A stretch of 64,000 nucleotides of DNA from Daucus carota subsp. sativus (lineage: Eukaryota > Streptophyta > Magnoliopsida > Apiales > Apiaceae). The position numbers were made by a program, and so were the translations under genes. Location: the NCBI RefSeq assembly GCF_001625215.2, contig NC_030381.2, positions 37,756,689-37,820,688 on the forward strand. Reading direction: 5' to 3'. Shown piece after piece: positions 24,369 through 37,843 of this stretch. Numbering within the stretch: the stretch's first letter is position 1; the number at the start of each line of letters is the position of its first letter. Under the pieces are notes generated by a model. The model was not told the DNA's origin. It worked only from the letters and a program-made list of their open reading frames with translations, and did no database searches.

Positions 24369-24428
24369 ATGCTCAGAAACTTGGATTTTCATCTCTTCTT
24401 CAACTGTTTCATCTACATTACCTCATAA
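24369..24428 (+). other. candidate upstream ORF in the 5-phosphatase leader
   Basis: An ATG opens a 19-residue frame (MLRNLDFHLFFNCFIYITS) in the pyrimidine-rich leader, ending in TAA about 210 bp before the main ATG. It would be in the mRNA if transcription starts near the TATA motif at 23936. Whether it is translated is unknown. Confidence 0.3.
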
Positions 24429-24640
24429 AAATCATTTCTTTTCATCTTCTCTTGGCTAACCATATATAAAGATTCAAACTTTCCTTGTTCTTGGCTTGTT
24501 TAATTGATGTAGCTCAAGGTTTTCTCCATTGGCTTCACTTAAACAACAATTTGAGGGAAGCCCAGAAGTTTACTACTTGCAGCTAGCTCTTTGTTTGTGC
24601 AATTAGTATTGTGTATGTATATGCAAGAAGTTTTGAAACA

Positions 24641-27569
24641 ATGAGAGATGGGAACTGCAAGAAAAGCAAGGTTTTTTTGTTGCTAAAATGTCAAACTTTC
24701 CTCACCATTCAATCATTCATTAAGTAAATCTAAGTACTTGCATTTTCTGTTTTTTTACTGCAGCTTTCATGGCCTAAGACATTGGTCAAGAAGTGGCTCA
24801 ATATCAAGACCAAAACTGAGGACTTCCATGCTGACAGTGAAGATTTTGTTTATGAAGGTGCTGCTCTCTTGATCCTATGCCTTTTAGTACTAGTTCAATT
24901 TTAGGGGGATTGTCTGGTGAGATCTTGTTTTCTAGCTGGTAACTTTTGTGGAAAAACATTTGGATTATAATGGGTTGTTCTGGCATTTGGATTTGCAGAT
25001 TAAGATCTATTCTTTTGTTTTCTTCTTCTGTTTAATATGCAAAGATCTTGTTTTATTCTTCTGGGTATTCTTTAAGAATAACAAAAAAACTATTTGAATA
25101 TGTGGGGTTGATTCAATACCAGTTCTATGATACAGCTTTAGCAACTTTATGTTTTCTCTTTTTCAGGTGGTGATCAAGAATGGAGAAACAATTTCTCAGA
25201 GAAGGAGGCATGCACCATCAAGAAAAGCAAAGCAGGTTCACTGTCAGGATGATACTATTATTTCTTTGGACCACAAACCCCACTAGATTTATAATTAAGT
25301 CGATAGGAAAAAATAAATTATGTTTTCTGTATGTCTTTTATTGCCCCCCACCCCCATCTGTTAGTGATTAAATTTAATCCCTGTTTTGTTTTGCACTTGA
25401 CAGATAGATCAAGCAAGAAAAATTCTGACAGGTTTCGACGCGGTAAAATTGACCCTGATGCTGCCCAAGTTACTGATGTGAACAACTATAGGTATGTTAT
25501 GTTCTTGTGATGAATGTTGATTGTTTGGTCTGTATCTTCGTAATTAGTGGTTTTAAGTATATTCTCTTCGAATTTGGATCCAGGATATTTGTAGCTACAT
25601 GGAATGTGGCCGGAAAATCCCCACCAAGTCATTTGAATCTGGAAGATTGGCTACACACCTCTCCTCCTGCTGACATCTATGTTCTTGGGTGGGTTTTCGG
25701 TTTTCTTGATTTTGATTGTGACACTGCATCTTTAGTTTATTACCTTGTGCAGTTGTTGAGTATCTGATGACATCTTTGATCCATTTCACAATTAGGTTTC
25801 AAGAAATAGTTCCTCTGAATGCCGGAAATGTCTTGGGCACTGAAGACAATGGCCCTGCAAAAAAATGGTTAGCCCTCATCCGAAATACTTTGAATAGTCT
25901 TCCAGGCACAAATGATGGTTGTCGTACACCTTCACCCACCCCGGATCCACTTGTGGAACTAGATGCAGACTTTGAGAGATCAACACAAATATCATCATCT
26001 TTCTTTAGCCGCCGTTCTTTTCAATCATTGAGCCGTAGCATGAGGATGATGGGCAATGATGTGTCAATGTCCCAACCTCGACTAGACCGTCGTTTTAGTG
26101 TATGTGATCGAGATATGTTTGGGGTGAAATCAAGTAACTATGAAACAAGTGTGGGGTGGAATTGTTCCTCTGAAGAGGAAAGCGGTGATTCCCCCTGCAG
26201 CATTCACTATTCTCCAATGTCATACAGTGGGTCTGTTTCAATGGATGATGGAGATAGACAACCAGGGAATTCAAGGTACTGTTTGGTTTCCAGCAAACAG
26301 ATGGTTGGAATTTTCCTCACAGTATGGGTGAAAAGTGATCTTAGGGATTATGTCCGGAACATGAAAGTTTCCTGTGTAGGTAGAGGACTTATGGGTTATC
26401 TTGGAAACAAGGTAAATTTTATTTTCTTTAACATGGATCTCGAAGACAAAGTTGTACAGTATTTGATTACTTAAGTTGGCAAGTTTGTTCTTTTCTCATT
26501 TACAGGGTTCAATTTCAATTAGCATGTCTTTACACCGAACAAGCTTCTGCTTCATCTGTAGTCATTTAACCTCAGGACAGAAGGAAGGAGATGAGCTCAG
26601 GAGAAACTCTGACGTCCTGGAAATTTTGAAAAAGACTAGGTTTCCTCGAGTTAATGGCTTAGGGGATGAGAATTCTCCTCGGACAATCCTTGAGCACGAG
26701 TAAGGCCCTCAATTTTCAGCTTGAATATTATATAATCCAATGGATAGCAGAAGATATCTTTTTCTTACTTATTACACTGATAGCAAATCTTTATTACACT
26801 ATTAATAGGTTGTGTTTGCATTTGTGTAGTCGGATCATATGGCTTGGAGATTTGAATTATCGGATTGCTCTGTCTTATCGTACTGCAAAGGCCCTTGTAG
26901 AGATGCGCAATTGGAGGGCTTTGCTAGAAAATGACCAGGTAAATCAGGCAAATCAGCAAGTGTCATTTATGAAATATATCCAATTTATTACATTGTTAAT
27001 TTGAATATCATGTGCCATTCAACTTATTCATTATCTGAACATTTTGAAATATGTAGCTTCGAGTAGAGCAGAAGAGAGGGCGTGTCTTTGAAGGCTGGGA
27101 TGAGGGGAGAATATACTTTCCCCCGACGTACAAATATTCAAATAACTCAGACAGATATGCAGGAGATGATATGCACCCAAAAGAGAAGCGAAGAACTCCA
27201 GCATGGTAATTATTGTTTTGCGACAAAATTCTAAATATATTGTTAACATATCTACAGAGCACCTTAGATGGAAATCTTGAAGTTAATATAATTACAGCAA
27301 ACCTAATCAGAATATGTTTATGAAGGTGTGATCGCATATTGTGGTATGGAAGAGGTCTGCATCAAATGTCTTATGTTCGTGGCGAGTCTCGTTTCTCAGA
27401 TCATAGACCAGTTTACAGCATATTTCTGGCTGAGGTTGAGTCTATAAACCATAGTAGATTCAAAAGAAGAATGAGTTGTTCCAGCTCGAGGATTGAGGTG
27501 GAAGAGTTATTGCCATACTCATATGGATACGGGGAACTAAATTTCTTCCGAGATATGGAACAATACTGA
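24641..27569 (+). CDS. IP5P4: type I inositol polyphosphate 5-phosphatase (10 exons)
   Basis: Removes the 5-phosphate from soluble inositol phosphates such as Ins(1,4,5)P3 and in some members from phosphoinositides, damping Ca2+/lipid signalling. Exons: 24641-24670, 24764-24857, 25167-25235, 25404-25491, 25584-25688, 25796-26411, 26506-26699, 26830-26938, 27057-27205, 27326-27569; phases agree and give 565 residues. Order: basic N-terminus [20 protein letters not shown], fold start [27 protein letters not shown], a Ser-rich variable linker in the large exon 6, [17 protein letters not shown], catalytic WLGDLNYR (403-410) and PAWCDRIL (483-490), then FSDHRPVY. Both signature motifs of the exonuclease/endonuclease/phosphatase fold are intact. 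The N-terminus and overall pattern fit Arabidopsis 5PTase4 best from memory, with CVP2/CVL1 as near relatives. A splice donor at about 27636 suggests a 3'UTR intron. Confidence 0.93.
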
Positions 27570-30500
27570 GTGCAAGAGCATGCAAAATCTTTTGGACTCG
27601 TTTCAGCAGAGATGCAACAATATATCCCTTCAGGTAATACTTTTACAAAAGCAAGCAACAAAAATTAATTACTTGTTTTAATTGCATTGTCTAGCGATTT
27701 GTACTGATTTATACTGAAATTTAAGCAAGGTTTCATGTAATTTTACAATTGGCATGCGAACTTAATATAAACTTTTGCCTATATGAAATGATGTTAATAT
27801 ATACTGTACTTTGTGCCAATCAAAAGAATGGATGGAGCAATAGACTTAAATAGAAGATTGATCCTTTTGCTTACTTTCCGCATTTCTACTTCCAGAATTT
27901 AACCTTATTATGAGCATATCCTGGAGTTGGCTTCGCATATACCAAATCCTTAAAGTTCTTCTACCAGAAGTCTTCTGCAGCATATCAAGACCCATCGAAG
28001 CATGCATTAGGCATGGCGGTAATTCTAGTCGATTAGGTAAACAAAGTAACGCAATGTTAATTGTTCATTACTTCTTCACTCTTTAGCCTCTCAATATACT
28101 TGCAGGATTAACTTTGCCTTTCCCTGGTCTTCTTGCAGGATGAATAATAATTTGACAACACTACTGAACAAAGTATACTGAGATAATGGAGGAATAGAGA
28201 TCTAACTTTATACTTAGAGATGATTACAAGAATGTTTTTTCCTCTCCTTTTTCTTGTAATGCAAAAATTAGTGGAATAATACAAAATGCAGTTCAAGTAC
28301 AGTTTATGTTTATGAGCATGAAGCTTCATTTGCTGTTGATGTTGCAATAGCTAGCTTTAGAGTGGAATCTTACTGCAGAGAAAAAGCATTTCTGTTGTTT
28401 TTCATTTCTCTTTGGCCATCTGAAAAATCAAAACTCTGATTAAAACAGATATCAGCATGCACTTACTTTGATGTGCCAGGTTCTTACTGCAATGTCACTA
28501 TACATCAAATATGGCAAGATAGGCTCCAGTTTCACCATTATCAGCTCTCATATAGCATGAAGAATGCTACAGAGTCCAGACATTGCTCTAATCATTATGC
28601 ATTGCTAAATGGCACATGAAATTCAAACAATCAAGGGATCTTTCTGAGTACCATCTTTTTCGAGATTATAAGAAACTAAAATGAATACGCCAATAAAATC
28701 AAACATATCCGATATATCTAAAACATAATTAAAAATTCAAGTTAAATTTTCTTCTGTATCGTATTAAGTTATCAAACATATTCAGTATATCTCACGCGAG
28801 ATATTCAAAACCTAACTAGGTACATACTTAGTATATCTCCTGCCTGGGCATGCATGGCATTTTGATTTCAAGGTGACTCTGAAATGTATGCAAACTGAAA
28901 AGAAAGAAAAGGACATGTCATAGTCTTACTTTTCCAAGAAAACCATCTACTAATTGAATTCAATAAGAAAATGACACATCAGTTCTAGCTGAACCCCAAG
29001 GCCAAAGTGACCCACAGGCCTCAGTGTTCAGGGTCATCCTGCTCTAGTTTAGCACCAGCTGAAATTATTAGAGCAGCAAGAGTAAATAAACAAAAAACAA
29101 AGTACACACTGTGTATAAATAAGTAGATAAAATGGAGTATAAAATAGCAAAACTTGAAAAGAAAGTGTGGCAGAGAAACATGCAATAGTCTAGAGGGGCT
29201 AGAAACAGAAACATTACCTAGTTAGTTGCTGTACAATTCCTTGAGATTATATATATTATAGGGGCTAAAATCTAAATGTTTTTTAAGAATCATACTGTAA
29301 AAAGGAAGAAATAGTAGAGACAGGAGAAATGGAAGCCATTTCACTTCATGTCTCCATTTTTGGCACATGTTTTGCTGGTTTTCTGTGTGTCAAATTACAA
29401 CTTTAGTGCTAGTACTTCGGTCAAAAGACTCTGCCATTAGGTTCGTTTTAAATCAAAAGCGGTTCTCGGTAATTGGTATACATAAATTATTTTATTGTTT
29501 TTATTTAAAATTATAATCAATAATATTTGATTGTATAAATATTAATAATAATGAGACTCCTTATATATACATAAACTATCCAATTTATCATGTCAAAAAA
29601 GTTTGAGATGTATAGTAATAATATAATACTACCCTTCTCCCTTCACATGTTCACGACTCAAAATTCGGTTCGAACTCGATCAATTAAATAGTTAAATCAT
29701 ATATGTGTATTGTGAATCAATTTCAAATTCTGAAACTCAAAACGGAACCGAACTCCAACTTGTTAGATCAGTAAAAAATTAGATTAATAGTTAACTAATA
29801 ATATTTATTATTCTAGTTAATCCTTTCATCTTTGTATTTTCGCTATACCTAAATGGCTTTTCTGATCCAAATTTCGTACATTTTTCAGTTCAGCTGGTAA
29901 TAACTCGGCTAAATATGAATAAGCTGAAATGAACTCGTTTTGTAACAGAAGTACAATCAAATAGTTGAATTAAACTGAAAGCCGGCAAGAAAGAGACAAC
30001 ATGTTTGGAGAATCCAAATCAGCCATGAAACCTTAAAGGCTGTGTGGACTCTTAAATTACCTTTTCTTTATTAAACAGATGTGACATTTGGTAAACTCCT
30101 TTTTTAAAACACTACTACTGCAGTACTATCACTAATATTCTTTTATCTGGGAATTGAGAATTCCTAAGTTTTTTTCTTTATAATTAAGTTTAAATGATTA
30201 AAGAATCACAAGTGGAGATTCTTTTCGCCACCACTTTCTACAGCGATTTTAATAATCTCAACGACCATAAAAGTCCCAACATTACAGTTGTCAAAATTTA
30301 CATTTGAAGTTGGGCCTGATCTTATTAAAATTCTAATCTGTGTAGGATTTTTTATTGGATTGATCCTGTAAGAGAACAAGCACATAAAATTCTTAAAGCC
30401 AGGCCGAACCTACTGAAAAGCCCATAAGAATATACAATCACAGTTAGAGCCCCAGTCCAACTGGTGTCCTATTTGGATGTACAAAATTTAGAGTAATCGA

Positions 30501-32234
30501 CAAAAACAAAAACTCCAACAATTTTTTAAGAAAGTCTAGAAAATCCTTCATCTGCCTTATTTTCAATGATAATAATAAAATATACGTGTCTCTTTTAAAA
30601 TTTTATGCATTATAAAAAAATTGGTTGAGTATATAATTTCTTGTCTATCTTTGATAATTGCACTAAATTAAATTGAGTTGTATGTATATGTATATTAGTC
30701 AGACATTCAAAATAGTATTTTAAAGATATTTAAAAATATAATTAAATAACTGTTTTCAAAAGGAAAAAGTCAATTATATTTTTTCAAAAGAGACATGCAA
30801 ACTGGAACGGATAGAATAATATTTTAATAATGAGTTGTGGATAGGGATTCTTGAATATACAATCATGATTTACTCCTGCAGTCCCATTCATTTTCACACG
30901 TTTTTTTATACGTTATTTAGAAAAAAAATTAAAATAAATTATAGAATTATACTTTAGTGTGTGCCGTCCATGCCAATGTATATAACCCGATGGGAGTATA
31001 AGATAATTCCAGTGTTTGATTATGAGAAGCAGAAGTTGCTTCTGAACTTATGTTTTTCTCGACCCATTTGTGTTAATAGGTAAAAACATTCTAAAAGCTG
31101 AGAGTACTTTCTTTCAGAGCTGTACTTCTTTCCCAAATACTTTATTAATGTTTTTGTTACTCACTACTAATCCACTTCTTTTAAAAAAGAAGTTATTTTT
31201 TTCAAACTTGTCCAAACCACCCCAATCAACAAGTACTTCGCTCAAAATCTATTGTTATTGTTTGTTTTTTTTGAAATTGATATAAGATATAGACTTCAAG
31301 ATTTTAATTGAAGTAAAAGTTCAGTTTTATAATTAGAAATTATATTTTTTCTCAAATCGAAAGTGAAAAAGCAAAAGCAAAATTTATTTAAAATTAAGAG
31401 CTTATCATTTAATCGAACAAACTTGAAGTAATATTGAGTAACAAACAAATAAATAAATATAAAAGAAAAACCTCAATACCAATTACGTATGCAGTTGTAA
31501 TTAAAAATGCGGGGCCCTGTGTTTGTGCATGACTACTCACATGATCCATCACTATAAAGAAAAAGCTTCCAAAACTTCATGCGAAAAACTTCAAACCCTG
31601 ACGTAGGACATTAGCTATGTTAGATTAACTACTTTTAGCAACCATTTATATATTTTGTTTTTCCAGGAAATTTAAAGAAATCACACTGAGTTTATTATCC
31701 ATTGTAACAATAATAATTTCTTCTATATATTTCTAGACAGCTGGTCCTTTTCTCTTTTAAATTTTATTATTTTTAGGTATAATTGTTGCTGTCATAATTT
31801 TTTATTCAACTTATATCATATATACATTTTTCCGCACTATCCAAATTAGGGGAATTATTATAAGAAAATACATCCGGTGATGGCATTATTTTTTTTTATG
31901 TATGAAATTGTGAATCATATATTATCAGTAGTGGGTTAATAATTAATAAAATGAATATAAAATTATAAATTATATCTTCATTTGTGAATTGAATAAATAA
32001 AGTCGCCTACTGTCATGTTATATTGAAAAATTGTACCAGAAAAGAAATGTAAAACACGAAAAATAATATTTTCAAAATGAAATTCATATAGAAATGACAG
32101 GGTTGATATATGACGATGATGATGGTATTGAATAAATGAAGGTGTGATGTATATGATACGTATCTTAATTAGTTTGGGACTGTAAAATAATGAAAATTTT
32201 ATTTTTATTTTTTTGAAACGTGCATCACGGGATA
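27570..32234. other. intergenic, no gene seen
   Basis: AT-rich spacer after the 5-phosphatase. The first part (to about 28250) probably includes its 3'UTR. A degenerate MITE is noted at 30873-30997. Frames here are short and without recognisable motifs. Confidence 0.5.
30873..30997. repeat. degenerate Stowaway-like MITE
   Basis: ctcctgcagtcccattcatt at the left and aacccgatgggag at the right form an imperfect inverted repeat flanked by TA, about 125 bp apart, resembling the CTCCCTCCGTCCC family. Poorly preserved. Confidence 0.4.
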
Positions 32235-32251
32235 TCAATATACTTATATAG

Positions 32252-32976
32252 AGGAGAAGCGTGGGGCGTGTAGATGGCGCATCTCAGATCGCTCCGTTCT
32301 ATTTTTCTAATTTTCTAGAATTTTCGGATGAAAAATATCAAAAATTAGAACTATCTTTTTTAGTTTTGGGTATATTAGAAGCAAGTTTCAGAATCTGATT
32401 TTGTTTTAGATTATTTATAGAATATAATAGCTTGAAAGTTTTAATCTGATTTTGTTTCAGATTATTTAATTATGGGAAAGACAAATTATTTATGGAATAT
32501 AGTAGCTTGAAAATTTTAATCTGATTAATCTGATTTTGTTTTAGATTATTTATGGAATATAATAGCTTGAAAGTTTTAATCTGATTTTTTTTCAGATTAT
32601 TTAATTATGGGAAAGACAAATTATTTATGGAATATAGTAGCTTGAAAATTTTAATCTGATTTTGTTCAGATTATTTAATTATGGGAAAGAGTAGCAAACA
32701 AATCTCTCTGCACCTATAAATACCCGTATAGAACGTAGGATTTTGGATCATCTAAACACAACCTCCTCTCACAATACCACAAGTTCTCTTACTCGAATTT
32801 TAAAAGAGAAGCGATAGGCGTGCAGGTGGCGCCTCTCATATTGCTCCGTTCTATTTTTCGAATTTTAAAAGAGAAGCGATAGGCGTGCGGGTGGCGCCTC
32901 TCACAACGCTCCGTTCTATTTTTCTAATTTTCTAAAATTTTTGGATGAAAAATATCAAAAATTAGAACTCTCTTTC
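32252..32976. repeat. tandem and interspersed repeats in the Helitron 5' part
   Basis: A block beginning gagaagcg and holding gctccgttctatttttc occurs at about 32252-32358, 32805-32867 (short copy) and 32867-32976. Between them a roughly 135-bp unit with tggaatatagtagcttgaaa is present twice plus a partial third copy (32393-32690). Confidence 0.75.
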
Positions 32977-33669
32977 TCTTGCTCGATTTCTAACTCGGAG
33001 GTACAGTTCTTCTGCAACAATAAGTGAAGGTTGTTTATATAATATTAAAAAAACAAAGGTTGTTGCAAGCAAAAGTAGTTATAGATCATTATATTGGAGT
33101 CGACAAATCCAAACATGGGAAAAGAATATAGTCTTGACATGATATTGATGGTTGATATCAACAAGATAAACTATTAGTGATGTATGTTTGTTGGTTATTC
33201 TTTTATAATATTTGTTTTGTTCATTAGACATGTTTGTTGTTGTTAATTTTTATATGATTTACTTTGTATACAGGAAAAAATTATTCGTGCATTATCTGTT
33301 TGCTCCGTTCAAATAACTTTTAAGAGGGTAGTTATAGACGACTATCTCAAAGATTTAAGTTAGATGTTTTTGTGCACAATCAATCCAAAAAAATTGGAGG
33401 AAGGTGACAATGCAAGAACATGATTACTTTTTTAAAAAAAATAAATAAATTAAGATTCGTCATGCTTTAAATTGTTAATTAATTGTATAAATTTATTTTC
33501 ATTTTTTCACCTTGAATTATAATCCAATTTTGCAATTTTATATATTAGTATTGGTATTACAACTAGATTTTTATAATATAAATTTATTTCATCCTACAAA
33601 TATTAACTTTGAAATATTAATATACTTTTTATAGACAACCACACAATTATTTTATTCTACAAATATTAA

Positions 33670-35542
33670 TGTTGATAGAGGAATTTGGTAATCAACAAAG
33701 ATGAGGTTCACGGCCGGAATCAAGATCCGTGACGGTGGTTTTGGTCGCCGGAGAGTGGTGGTTATTTGTTTTAGGGGGTGGCTGAGATTAGGGTTTTGAG
33801 TTGGTCTCACGTGCTCTCAACTCATGATCCCCCAATGTGCCTACGTACCCCTATATTTATAGGGGATCAAGCCGTACGTAGTTCTATGGAACCAGGAGTC
33901 CTAGTTTGATCAGGACTAGGCCTCTTGGCGATAAGGTCGGAGATAGGCCGAAGGCCCATCTTGGAGAATCCTACTCCTGTTAGAATTAGTCTTGAGTATG
34001 ACTACCTCAGACTCCTAATCCAAATAGATCACGGATTCAACGATATCTCCAGTACGAGAGATAGCATCTACCACGACTCTTATGGAGAAGTTATCTGGGG
34101 GAGCCATGACTAACCCCTCGAGGTGCAGGGACACGTCCTCACCTCTCGGTGAGGTCTTCATCTTCAAACAAGGTAGACAAGGAGCCGAATTACACGATCG
34201 TCTCAATCCCCCGATGAGGGCTAACTCACCAGAATACAGGATCCAGACATATGATCGGCCTTCGTGTTACCCCGGAGGGCCTTCAAGAGCCATGATCACC
34301 TCAAGCCCCCACACGAGGGTTAACTCGGCAGATAGCAGGATTGAGGATTGTAGATCATGCCCGGATGAGCCCGGGAACTATCAGATGAGCCTGATAACTA
34401 CCAAATGAGCTTGGTAACTACCAAATGAGCTTGGTAACTAGTCTTCATATCCCTCGGAAGGGTCGTCACGGAGACTCACTCATCCTCTCTCTCTCATCAT
34501 GTATTTCATAACTATGCCTCGTTTGAGTCAAAGGACGCGCCCTGATAGGGAGGACGTGTCCTTCCCAATTCCCGTCTTCATCCCTGTTTACTGGACAAGA
34601 GACCGCACTCCCCGGGTTATGTCCGGAGGAGGGCGCGTCCTCCCCTCTACATGGTGTACAAAAACGGCTACAACACCTCGGAAGAGTCGTCGTATCCCCC
34701 GGAGGGGTCGTCATATCCCCCGGAGGGGTAGGTCTTCCTATCCCCGGAGGGGCGGTCTTCGTCTCCCTCGGAAGGGTTGTCTCAGCGAATGTACGCTCTC
34801 CCATAGGAAGAGCCTTCTCACAATATGTGTTTACATGTGGGAGCGACCCCTGAGGGCGCGCCCTTGCCTTCGCCGTCTCGTCCCATCGACCACTCCAACA
34901 ACACATCAGACAGGTCCTTCTTTAACATGAGGTCGCGCCCCCGGGTAGGCGAGGACACCCCGTTAAAGGCACGCCCTTGGTCTTCATCTCATGGTCAACT
35001 TCTTACAAGGGACGCGCCCCCTCGGTCACCTCCGAAGAGGGCGCGCCCTCCTCCATAGATTACACGACGTGGGTGGACGGAGGTCGGTCGCGTCTCTCCA
35101 TCAACACTCTCAAGTAAGGCGTCCCTCCTTGTGACTCGGAGGACGCGTCCTCTTCACGCAACACCAATGGTCGGTCGCATCCTCCCTTTATAAGCAGGAG
35201 GACGCCTCCTCTTCACGCAACACCAAGGGTCGATCGCATCCTCCCTTTATAAGCAGGAGGACGCGTCCTCTTCATGGGACACGTGTGACCTGGAGGACGC
35301 ATCCCTCCTTCCGATGCGGAGGACGCGTCCTCTTCATTAAGATACGCAACATCGGCGGATCAGTCACGTCACGGAGGGCTGCGCCCTTTCGTTCAGACTA
35401 GTCTCTTCAAGGGTCGGTCGCGTCATTCCTTTGTAACTCGGAGGACGCGTCCCGATACCTCATATAGGACTCTTAGCCCAATTCATGTGTTACTAAGTAC
35501 ATATCCGGCCCAACAAGGACCTAGCCAAATTTGGCTATAACA
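33670..35542 (-). repeat. LTR (left copy; 3' LTR if the element is minus-strand)
   Basis: Begins TGTTGATAGAGG and ends GGCTATAACA on the plus strand. It includes a triple tandem of taccaaatgagcttggta-type hairpins (34371-34440), cccccggagggg palindromes (34690-34760) and three exact AGGACGCGTCCT palindromes (35140, 35258, 35320). Frames on it (for example 34466-34906 minus, 146 codons) arise from GC-rich repeats and are not called as genes. Confidence 0.95.
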
Positions 35543-35561
35543 AGTACTCCCCAAGTTTTCT
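35543..35561 (-). other. probable polypurine tract of the LTR element
   Basis: The complement of agtactccccaagttttc lies immediately inside the left LTR, giving a purine-rich stretch just upstream of TGTTATAG on the minus strand, where second-strand priming would occur. Confidence 0.55.
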
Positions 35562-36384
35562 TGATATTGGAGATATCAGGGAAATTTTTACTCCATACCA
35601 CACATCCTCTTCCGAGAGCGCGTCCGTGCATAGAGGCGCGACGTAAGCCACTTCTATTCCTCGATATTCCAAGATGTAGGTTGTGCACAAGCCTTGCATG
35701 TATACAATGTCGATGTCTTTGCTCATTTTGCAAAGTGGATAAGCATGAGGCTAGCGCATCTTTATGATGTGTTCATAAGTAATGAGGAACCTTTGTGTAG
35801 ATAAAAGGAAACAGGGGGCGCGGCCTATCTGTCGTTGACAGTGGCGCATCTTCGCTTATTCCTTCCAAAGGGCACATTTAACCATAACATTCGCGCTAAT
35901 GAACTTCAACAAAAGAAGGGCGCGCCTTCGCTGTGCGAAGGTTTATGGCTATTTTTCAGCCTTACTGTGTCCATGGTACCTAGGAATAGTATAAGGCGCG
36001 ACTTACGGAATGGCGCCACCTTGTTATAACATGACCCCTTTTTTTATCTTTTTAAAGAATTGCCTAAGCAGAGGGCGCGGCTGATGGCACTGCCTTGCAA
36101 TATTTCTTTTCTTTCAAGGACTATATAAGCAGAGGGCGCAGCCTTACTTGTAATATGGGCTCTTTTGATCTTTTCCAAGGATTAAGTAGAGGGCGCGGCC
36201 TTTGGCGCAACCTTACTTTTTCACGCGTGAATCACTTGCTTAAGAAAATCAAGAGGACCACTCCCCAGTCCATACATCTTCCCATATGGGGCATCACGAA
36301 TCTTATCGTGGTTTACATAACTCCGGTGCATCGCACAGGTCCCAGAGCTCATAGCTCAATGGGGAATTAATAGTATAAAATGTT

Positions 36385-36552
36385 ATCCAGAGCATATCAT
36401 GGATATGTAAGATCCAGAGTGTATCATGGATGCGCAACTACAGTATCCAGAGCGTATCATGGATATGTAAATAATTATAGCATCCAGAGTAGATCGTGGA
36501 TGACATCCAGAGCGTATCATGGATGCGCTAGTATCCAGAGCGTATCATGGAT
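36385..36552. repeat. six-copy hairpin array ATCCA-N10-TGGAT
   Basis: Six copies of a 20-bp unit, consensus ATCCAGAGCGTATCATGGAT, are separated by spacers of 3 to 17 bp. Each unit has 5-bp inverted arms. Copies differ at one to four positions and the spacers are unrelated except for shared atgtaa and gcgc pieces. It lies inside the LTR element. It is not a CRISPR array: the spacers are too short and irregular and the host is a plant. Confidence 0.85.
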
Positions 36553-36629
36553 AATTAGGTAACCTCTGAAAGGCCTTAAGTGTATCATGATCAAAGACCT
36601 CGCAGGTATCATGCTACGTTCCTGTAGAA

Positions 36630-37665
36630 CGGAGGGCGCGCCCTCATCAAGATGGACAGCTCCTTTAGCATGTTGGACTTGCCCTGCGCTTTATCATGTA
36701 TATGACTTAATACTGATGGTCAGTGTTACCTCATGACGTGCCCTGTTAGGGGAAGGCGCGTCCTCCCAAATTATCAACCCTGGAAACATGACTTTGGAAC
36801 TCGGGGTGCGTCCAACTAGGAGGAGGCGCGTCTTTGAAGCATCTCCCTTCTCAACCTTATTATCCTGGGGGCGCGCCCTCATGCGCTTCCTCAAGTGATG
36901 AGTACTTCCGAGAGGGCGCTCCCTAGGGAGGGACGTGACCTCTTCAAGACTAGTGAGCTCCTTCCTGAGTATGTTTGTCTTCACAAAATATCATATGAAG
37001 CAATTAATGCATCAGACATACCAGAGGGCGCGCCCTTTCAGAGGGAGGCGTGCAATTCGTTCTTTGATAGAATACTGGTTGGATATGGCGTACCCCTTTA
37101 GGAGGGCGCGTCTTGTTGGAGGAAAGTGCGACTACTCCTCACGGAGAAGAGGTGTATTCCTCATAAAGGTAACACCATATTACCTGTGAATTTATACATG
37201 TAGTAGTCTTAGGGAACCAAATATTGAGGGAGTTTAGTATTTACCTGAGGGCGCGCCCGGTCAGGGGAAGGCGCGCACCCTTACGACTTTTCGAGCTAGG
37301 TTCCATCTGAATAGCTCGCCCCCCGTAACTTTCCCTAGAGGCGCGCCCTGGCAAGGGAAGGCGCGACTTCTTCGAAAATGTTAAAAGGTGCATCCCTCAT
37401 GGTGGTGGTCGAACACCACGTTACCTGTAGTTTTCAACGTGCCATACTTCTAGAGAATGCAGTAACGAGGAGGTTTAGAGTAGAGTTTACCTGGAGGCGC
37501 GCCCTGTTAGGGGGAGGCGCGCTCTTTGAAACTTTTCAAGCTTCGCTCCATTTGAATAACTCTCCGCTCGTAACTTTCCCTTTCATATCATTATCTGCGG
37601 TCAGGTCTTCAACACGTGCCTCTCGTGAACCTCAAATTACTTGCTCTGGGGAGGGCGCGCCCCTT
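36630..37665. repeat. scattered GGCGCGCC-centred palindromes in the LTR element interior
   Basis: GAGGGCGCGCCCT-like sequences recur near 36632, 36866, 37022, 37245, 37338, 37495 and 37649, often paired about 20-25 bp later with a half-site (gggaggcgcg). The spacing is not regular enough for a plain tandem repeat. Confidence 0.8.
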
Positions 37666-37843
37666 CAGAAAACCGTTGAGGCTTCCAGGGAGGCGATCTC
37701 CTTCTCGTAAAGACTCAAACCACAACAGACTTGTTAGCAATAACATGCGAAAGCATTGTGAGAATCTTACCCGGAGGTGCGCCTTCTTCGGAGATGTCAG
37801 GGAATTCATTCCTCACGGTGGTAGTCGAGCACCACATCATTTG

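Noticed and set aside
34466-34930. Long overlapping frames on both strands (143 and 146 codons) in the LTR, repeated at 39026-39490
   Set aside because: They lie wholly in the LTR, are driven by GC-rich palindromic repeats, and have no recognisable protein motif; identical copies follow from LTR duplication.
36385-36552. CRISPR-like array
   Set aside because: Units are 20 bp with 3-17 bp irregular spacers inside a plant retrotransposon; no cas genes and a eukaryotic host.
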